From contig NC_091013.1 of assembly GCF_041296385.1 (NCBI RefSeq), positions 67,363,563-67,427,562 on the forward strand: a stretch of DNA of 64,000 nucleotides, read 5' to 3'. Position numbers and translations under genes: made by a program. Each line of letters opens with the position of its first letter. Within the stretch, counting starts at the first letter, position 1. The notes under the pieces were generated by a model. That model saw nothing but the letters and a program-made list of their open reading frames with translations. It did not search any database and was not told the DNA's origin. This DNA comes from Aphelocoma coerulescens (Eukaryota > Chordata > Aves > Passeriformes > Corvidae). Shown here one piece after another: positions 62,101 to 64,000 of this stretch.

Positions 62101-63482
62101 TCAGAAAAAAAAAATTCTCTTTTGCAGATTTATTTTAGACTGGCCAGCAGTGGATTTATACACAAGATGGGCTTTTTTCCCTGAACTAAGAAAGCAAAAC
62201 AATGATTTTATGAAGTTTTATAGTATCATATTTCAACAAAGTATTCATTACAGAAAATAAAACTGTATCTAAAAAGAACCCCATAAAATGTTGTAAACAG
62301 AGTAGTGCCCAATCTTTTGCAGTTTTAAAAGAGGGTGTAGAAGACAGAAGGCAAGAAAGGACTGCAATCCCCAGCTATGGCCTGAAACAGTGCAACGCAC
62401 CACATCCAACAGCTGGGGAGGTCAAGTGACACCACTTCTCCCTCACATTAACCAGCAGAGCTGACTGATCATGTCAAGATCTGAGCGATCTCTCACACTG
62501 ACAGCATTTTTAAGGTGCATGTGCACTATTCATTTTTCCTGTGAAGGGCTACATGGAGCTTTACAGTGTCATGTACCTACAACTTTGCACACCTGACACT
62601 CTTAAAGACAAGGGTAGACTTTGAAAGGCTGCCTGTTACTCTGCTGTCCTGGATACCTGTAGCTGAAAGTAATTTGCAATAGTTGCAAATTTAAAAAAAA
62701 AAAAAAAAAAAAAAACAACGAAAACAAAAATCCCAAAAACCAAAGAAGGGTAAATACCACCTCTTTGGGTATGGTCACCCCAATAAACAGTTCTTAGAGA
62801 GCCACCTCGTGGCTGACTCTCCTAAGTACCATTTAATTTAGTTCAACAACCCTTCAGCAAATTCTGAATAAGAACAGTAGTATTTTATACATAGATATAG
62901 ATATATAAATACCTCTAAACTTTAGAGAAGTTTTTAATAGATTACTGTATAACTCATAATGGAAGACATTCTTACTACCACAGGCATTTCAGTAAAAGCT
63001 AATTAGCCTTTACCAATTTTTTACTTTGGGGATTTAAATTACACAATCACATGTTTTGGACAGGATTTTTTACTTCAGAAAAATCCTAGAATGAGAGCAC
63101 AGAAATTAACAATTCATTTAAATTAAAACAGTCTGACATTTTAATTTAATTAGAAACTTTTAAGTTAGAAAAAGTCCAATGACATTTCCTGTACCATAAT
63201 TACATCAAAAAGACTTCTGAAATTTAAAGTAGTTGAAATATGATTTTTTATAACTTAAGTTTCTGTGTTGTTTTAAATTTGACACAGGACCAAAGTGCCA
63301 CCAGCCTTAGCACTGTAATTCATGCCCATCTTTAAGTTTTATAAGCTCAAAATACTAGTTTCTGTTAGAGGTAATAGCAAACACTTACTTGTACAGGACA
63401 GGTCTATCTTGTAAGGCTTCCATGGCTTGAGCGAGAACTGGAGAAATGTCACATGATTCTTGTGTCAATGTCCTGCATTCAT
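29119..63482 (-). CDS. COG6: COG6, conserved oligomeric Golgi complex subunit 6 (3' part, 12 exons in window)
   Basis: COG6 is one of the lobe B subunits (COG5 to COG8) of the COG tethering complex, a peripheral Golgi membrane complex that captures vesicles recycling Golgi glycosylation enzymes. Loss in humans causes a congenital disorder of glycosylation (COG6-CDG, Shaheen syndrome). Seen here: 12 minus-strand exons, joined as 63482-63389, 58781-58653, 58544-58453, 54186-54122, 50313-50222, 48572-48455, 39699-39568, 39017-38850, 36917-36810, 35393-35340, 32901-32822 and 29266-29119. All have AG/GT borders, the frame stays open across every join, and the product ends at a TAG. The roughly 425 residues match the C-terminal helical part of vertebrate COG6 closely, for example [43 protein letters not shown] and [12 protein letters not shown]. 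Counting back from a 657-residue protein, the window starts near residue 233. The N-terminal coiled-coil half and the promoter are outside. No frameshift or premature stop is present, so the gene looks intact. In mammals LHFPL6 lies on the 5' side and FOXO1 far on the 3' side; neither is in the window. Confidence 0.97.
29267..32821 (-). other. COG6: COG6 intron 18
   Basis: This intron of about 3.55 kb contains a very short CR1 tail (31,878-31,938). The rest is AT-rich with no gene signal. Confidence 0.85.
31878..31938 (+). mobile_element. CR1 LINE 3' tail
   Basis: This very short piece reads CAGCTGGACTAGCTGATCAC, then GGTCCCTTCCAACTGAACTG, then TTCTATTTGATTC, the end of CR1. It is antisense to COG6, within intron 18. 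Confidence 0.85.
32822..32901 (-). CDS. COG6: COG6 exon 18
   Basis: This exon encodes about residues 583 to 608, starting [20 protein letters not shown] and ending LLSATV, plus two bases of a lysine codon. The acceptor is CTCGTAG and the donor is GTGAA|GTAAGT. The first residue is Ala where human has Val. Confidence 0.95.
32902..35339 (-). other. COG6: COG6 intron 17
   Basis: This intron of about 2.4 kb contains a CR1 3' tail (33,463-33,608). The remainder is AT-rich without features. Confidence 0.85.
33463..33608 (+). mobile_element. CR1 LINE 3' tail
   Basis: It contains CAGTGTTCAAGGCCAGGCTG, CCTTAAGGTCCATTCCAACC and the final octamer ATTCTGTG at 33,600-33,607. It is antisense to COG6, in intron 17, and is one of the less diverged copies. 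Confidence 0.92.
35340..35393 (-). CDS. COG6: COG6 exon 17 (54-base small exon)
   Basis: This exon encodes only 18 residues ([18 protein letters not shown], about 565 to 582), phase 0 at both ends. The acceptor is TTCTTAG and the donor is ATG|GTAAGC. Its first half is the least conserved part of the C-terminal domain as I recall the human protein (GSLANMPNLDS). Skipping it would not shift the frame. It is too short to be found by open-reading-frame length alone. Confidence 0.92.
35394..36809 (-). other. COG6: COG6 intron 16
   Basis: This intron of about 1.4 kb has no recognisable repeat. Short frames in both directions near 36,480-36,730 overlap each other and look accidental. Confidence 0.85.
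36810..36917 (-). CDS. COG6: COG6 exon 16
   Basis: This exon encodes about residues 529 to 564: [20 protein letters not shown], then [16 protein letters not shown]. It is 108 bases, phase 0 at both ends. The acceptor is CATTTCAG and the donor is CAG|GTGAGC. Confidence 0.95.
36918..38849 (-). other. COG6: COG6 intron 15
   Basis: This intron of about 1.9 kb is AT-rich with no repeat or gene that I can name. Confidence 0.85.
38850..39017 (-). CDS. COG6: COG6 exon 15
   Basis: This exon encodes about residues 473 to 528, starting [20 protein letters not shown] and ending [19 protein letters not shown]. It is 168 bases, phase 0 at both ends. The acceptor is ATTTTAG and the donor is CAG|GTAAGC. 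The helical LDPLL and SLYMM segments belong to the C-terminal domain common to CATCHR-type tethers. It is the longest coding exon in the window. Confidence 0.97.
39018..39567 (-). other. COG6: COG6 intron 14
   Basis: This is a 550-base intron with a purine-rich stretch near 39,040-39,060. Nothing else is recognised. Confidence 0.85.
39568..39699 (-). CDS. COG6: COG6 exon 14
   Basis: This exon encodes about residues 429 to 472, starting [18 protein letters not shown] and ending [15 protein letters not shown]. It is 132 bases and begins and ends at codon boundaries. The acceptor is TTCTTCAG and the donor is CAG|GTACAA. The proline-rich start is probably a linker between helical bundles (inference). 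It follows the largest intron in the window, about 8.76 kb. Confidence 0.95.
42848..43192 (+). mobile_element. CR1 LINE 3' fragment
   Basis: It starts with AAGGAGAGGCTGTG and GCCTGGAGAAGGCTCAGG, continues through AGCACTGGAGACAGTTGCAC, then GATGGTTGGACTAGATGGTT, and ends near an ATTCTGGG octamer. It is antisense to COG6, in intron 13. Confidence 0.88.
46700..46770 (-). mobile_element. Possible ancient CR1/L3-like LINE remnant
   Basis: The plus strand reads TAACAGTCCTCTAAATCTCT, TTTTGACCTCAATTATATTC, TGAGGAAAGAGCTTCATAGG. The order of 'gacctcaa...attct...ag(a)gttc(a)cata' resembles the inverted 3' region of old L3/CR1 elements. It is strongly diverged and could be a chance match. Confidence 0.35.
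48455..48572 (-). CDS. COG6: COG6 exon 13
   Basis: This exon encodes about residues 389 to 428: the split serine, then [38 protein letters not shown]. The acceptor is TGCTTTCAG. The donor is AAG|GTTTGT, poor at +3 to +5. The exon ends on a codon boundary, and the following four exons are all in phase 0. Confidence 0.96.
48573..50221 (-). other. COG6: COG6 intron 12
   Basis: This intron of about 1.65 kb has an A-rich run at 49,874-49,901 and a short tandem duplication (AAAAGTTATCA twice) near 49,837-49,857. It corresponds to the human intron carrying the known c.1167-24A>G disease variant (recalled from the literature). Confidence 0.85.
49874..49901. repeat. A-rich run with two G interruptions
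   Basis: A14 G A10 G type tract in COG6 intron 12. Confidence 0.9.
50222..50313 (-). CDS. COG6: COG6 exon 12
   Basis: This exon encodes about residues 359 to 388, starting [20 protein letters not shown] and ending LLKFYHHTI, plus two bases of a serine codon. The acceptor is GATGCAG and the donor is AG|GTATGC. The coding position reached here (388 codons plus 2 bases) agrees with the human exon 12/13 border, as I recall it from the published intron 12 variant c.1167-24A>G. Confidence 0.95.
50314..54121 (-). other. COG6: COG6 intron 11
   Basis: This intron of about 3.8 kb contains a CR1 3' fragment (52,690-52,960) and an A/C-rich low-complexity stretch near 53,455-53,517. Otherwise I see nothing in it. 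Confidence 0.85.
52690..52960 (+). mobile_element. CR1 LINE 3' fragment
   Basis: It contains TGCCTGAACATCAGGGAACA, then GATGAGCACTGGCATAGGCT, GTCCAGAGAAGCTGTGGAGC, and ends with ATTCTGTG at 52,951-52,958. It is antisense to COG6, in intron 11. Confidence 0.92.
54122..54186 (-). CDS. COG6: COG6 exon 11
   Basis: This short 65-base exon encodes about residues 337 to 358: the split glycine, then [20 protein letters not shown] and K. The acceptor is AACTATAG and the donor is AAG|GTGAGG. The next exon resumes at a codon boundary with VRIEQV, which recreates the conserved LKVRIEQV. Confidence 0.95.
54187..58452 (-). other. COG6: COG6 intron 10
   Basis: This intron of about 4.3 kb is AT-rich and holds no interspersed repeat I can recognise. 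Open frames within it are short and have no coding character. Confidence 0.85.
58453..58544 (-). CDS. COG6: COG6 exon 10
   Basis: This exon encodes about residues 306 to 336, with the core [20 protein letters not shown] followed by [10 protein letters not shown], and ends with the first base of a glycine codon. The acceptor is TTTGTGTAG. The donor is G|GTAGTA, which lacks the usual GTRAGT. The arginine codon is split across the exon 9/10 junction. Confidence 0.95.
58545..58652 (-). other. COG6: COG6 intron 9, 108 bases
   Basis: This is a very short intron between exons 9 and 10, with GT at 58,652 and AG at 58,546-58,545. Its 3' end is pyrimidine-rich (TTTCTGTCTTTGTGTAG), and TTGATTGAC is a possible branch site. 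Although 108 is a multiple of three, the intron reads into a stop codon after about 16 codons, so retention would truncate the protein. Confidence 0.9.
58653..58781 (-). CDS. COG6: COG6 exon 9
   Basis: This exon encodes about residues 264 to 305: [12 protein letters not shown], then a glycine-rich turn ([10 protein letters not shown]), then IEMHSHDPL. The acceptor is AATAACAG and the donor is AG|GTACAG, which is weak at positions +3 to +5. It is one of the most conserved blocks of the family. It is separated from exon 10 by only 108 bases. Confidence 0.96.
59090..59124. repeat. Compound AT/AC microsatellite
   Basis: About ten AT units run directly into about six AC units, in COG6 intron 8. 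It is likely polymorphic. Confidence 0.93.
59375..59976 (+). mobile_element. CR1 LINE 3' fragment
   Basis: This copy of about 0.6 kb contains GGTGAAAGGCCTTGAGGGGA, TGAGGAGCTGCTGAGGTCAC, GACCAGTGACAGGAACTGAG, CCCCAGGGAAGTGGTCACAG and the final ATTCTGTG at 59,963-59,970. It is antisense to COG6, in intron 8. It is the best-preserved intronic copy; the left-hand (5') border is approximate. Confidence 0.93.
62693..62715. repeat. A23 homopolymer
   Basis: An uninterrupted run of 23 A in COG6 intron 8, followed by A-rich sequence. No element is recognisable upstream that would make it a retrotransposon tail. Confidence 0.9.
63389..63482 (-). CDS. COG6: COG6 exon 8 (human numbering)
   Basis: This exon encodes about residues 233 to 262, starting [11 protein letters not shown] and ending QDRPVLY, plus two bases of the next lysine codon. 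The acceptor is TTTTATAG and the donor is AA|GTAAGT. It enters with the last two bases (AT) of a codon split with the exon outside the window. It is the most 5' COG6 exon I can find; nothing resembling the preceding exon is present between 63,483 and 64,000. Confidence 0.93.
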
Positions 63483-64000
63483 CTATAAAACATCAACCCA
63501 AATAAAAGTACATTCTTCACACTGTAATACATTTTATACAGGTTGTCAAACAAGAAAATGAGTTAAAAACTCAAAGGCTTTTGATTTTGAAGACTTCAGA
63601 ATATGCTACCTGGGCTAGTTAGAGTTAATACAATTAAATTCCCCTGCAAGCAGTACTGTAAAATGCACGTCCATCACAAACTTCAACAATAAAAAAGATT
63701 AAAGGAAGCTTAGTATTTGTTTGCACCCACATACAAATGTTGACTCATTCAACCTTCAGAATGTTGTTGGGCTCCTTTGTAACTGTTTACCACATTTAGG
63801 TAAACTATTAAGAAAAAACAGAGCAAGTACTTAAGCAAGCTGCTTGTTTTGCTATTTGGTTCTGTTATTTTTTTTCTTTCATCAAAATAACTACACAATC
63901 TTGTATATTCCAAGCAAGAATGTGGAAATCATATAAACTAAATCAAACATTGGCAGAAAAATTATGACTTTTCATTAGGGTGAAACCACAACTATTATCT
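63483..64000 (-). other. COG6: COG6 intron 7 (partial)
   Basis: This is AT-rich intron sequence leading to the window edge. I see no exon, repeat family or RNA gene in it. Confidence 0.7.

Larger units (their letters stand above)
58782..63388 (-). other. COG6: COG6 intron 8
   Basis: This intron of about 4.6 kb contains a CR1 copy (59,375-59,976), an AT/AC microsatellite and an A23 run (both listed separately). The rest is AT-rich sequence without recognisable genes. Confidence 0.85.

Noticed and set aside
1..64000. CRISPR arrays, operons, phage or bacterial mobile systems
   Set aside because: The sequence is vertebrate nuclear DNA with spliced exons and CR1 elements. No regularly spaced direct repeats or bacterial gene organisation occur.

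Overview
This is a piece of a vertebrate nuclear genome, almost certainly a bird. Two things show this. There are many short 5'-truncated CR1 LINE copies with the avian 3' end (ATTCTATG/ATTCTGTG octamers beside the 'GGAAGTGACCTTAAAGATCA' type tail). There is also one split gene with consensus splice sites, fairly small introns, and none of the Alu or L1 sequence a mammal would show. The species cannot be named from the window.

Right part (29,119 to 63,482 and beyond the window edge): the 3' two thirds of COG6 on the minus strand. COG6 is subunit 6 of the conserved oligomeric Golgi complex. Twelve consecutive coding exons can be placed to the base. Every junction keeps the frame, and they encode about 425 residues, from roughly residue 233 to the stop of a protein that is 657 residues in human. 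They match human exons 8 to 19. The 5' exons and promoter lie to the right, outside the window. The introns hold ordinary AT-rich sequence, several CR1 fragments (all the clear ones antisense to COG6), simple repeats, and no second gene that I can support.

Middle (about 23,900 to 29,118): the presumed COG6 3' untranslated region and downstream flank. It has several minus-strand AATAAA signals, two of them in a nearly identical 16-nt context. It also has a run of 17 C (17 G in the transcript) directly after another AATAAA.

Left part (1 to about 23,900): gene-poor sequence. In mammals COG6 is followed by a long gene-poor interval towards FOXO1, and the orientation here fits that side. It holds five recognisable CR1 fragments (all minus strand), remnants of older repeats, microsatellites, two small CpG clusters and one AT-rich stretch free of recognisable repeats that could be conserved non-coding sequence. 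No protein-coding gene is supported there; the open reading frames are short and unconvincing.

I see no operon, CRISPR array, phage or other prokaryote-type system, and no clear sign of a new biological system. The points most worth checking are the COG6 exon phase pattern, the alternative poly(A) signals, the strand bias of the CR1 copies and the unexplained CpG and AT-rich islands.
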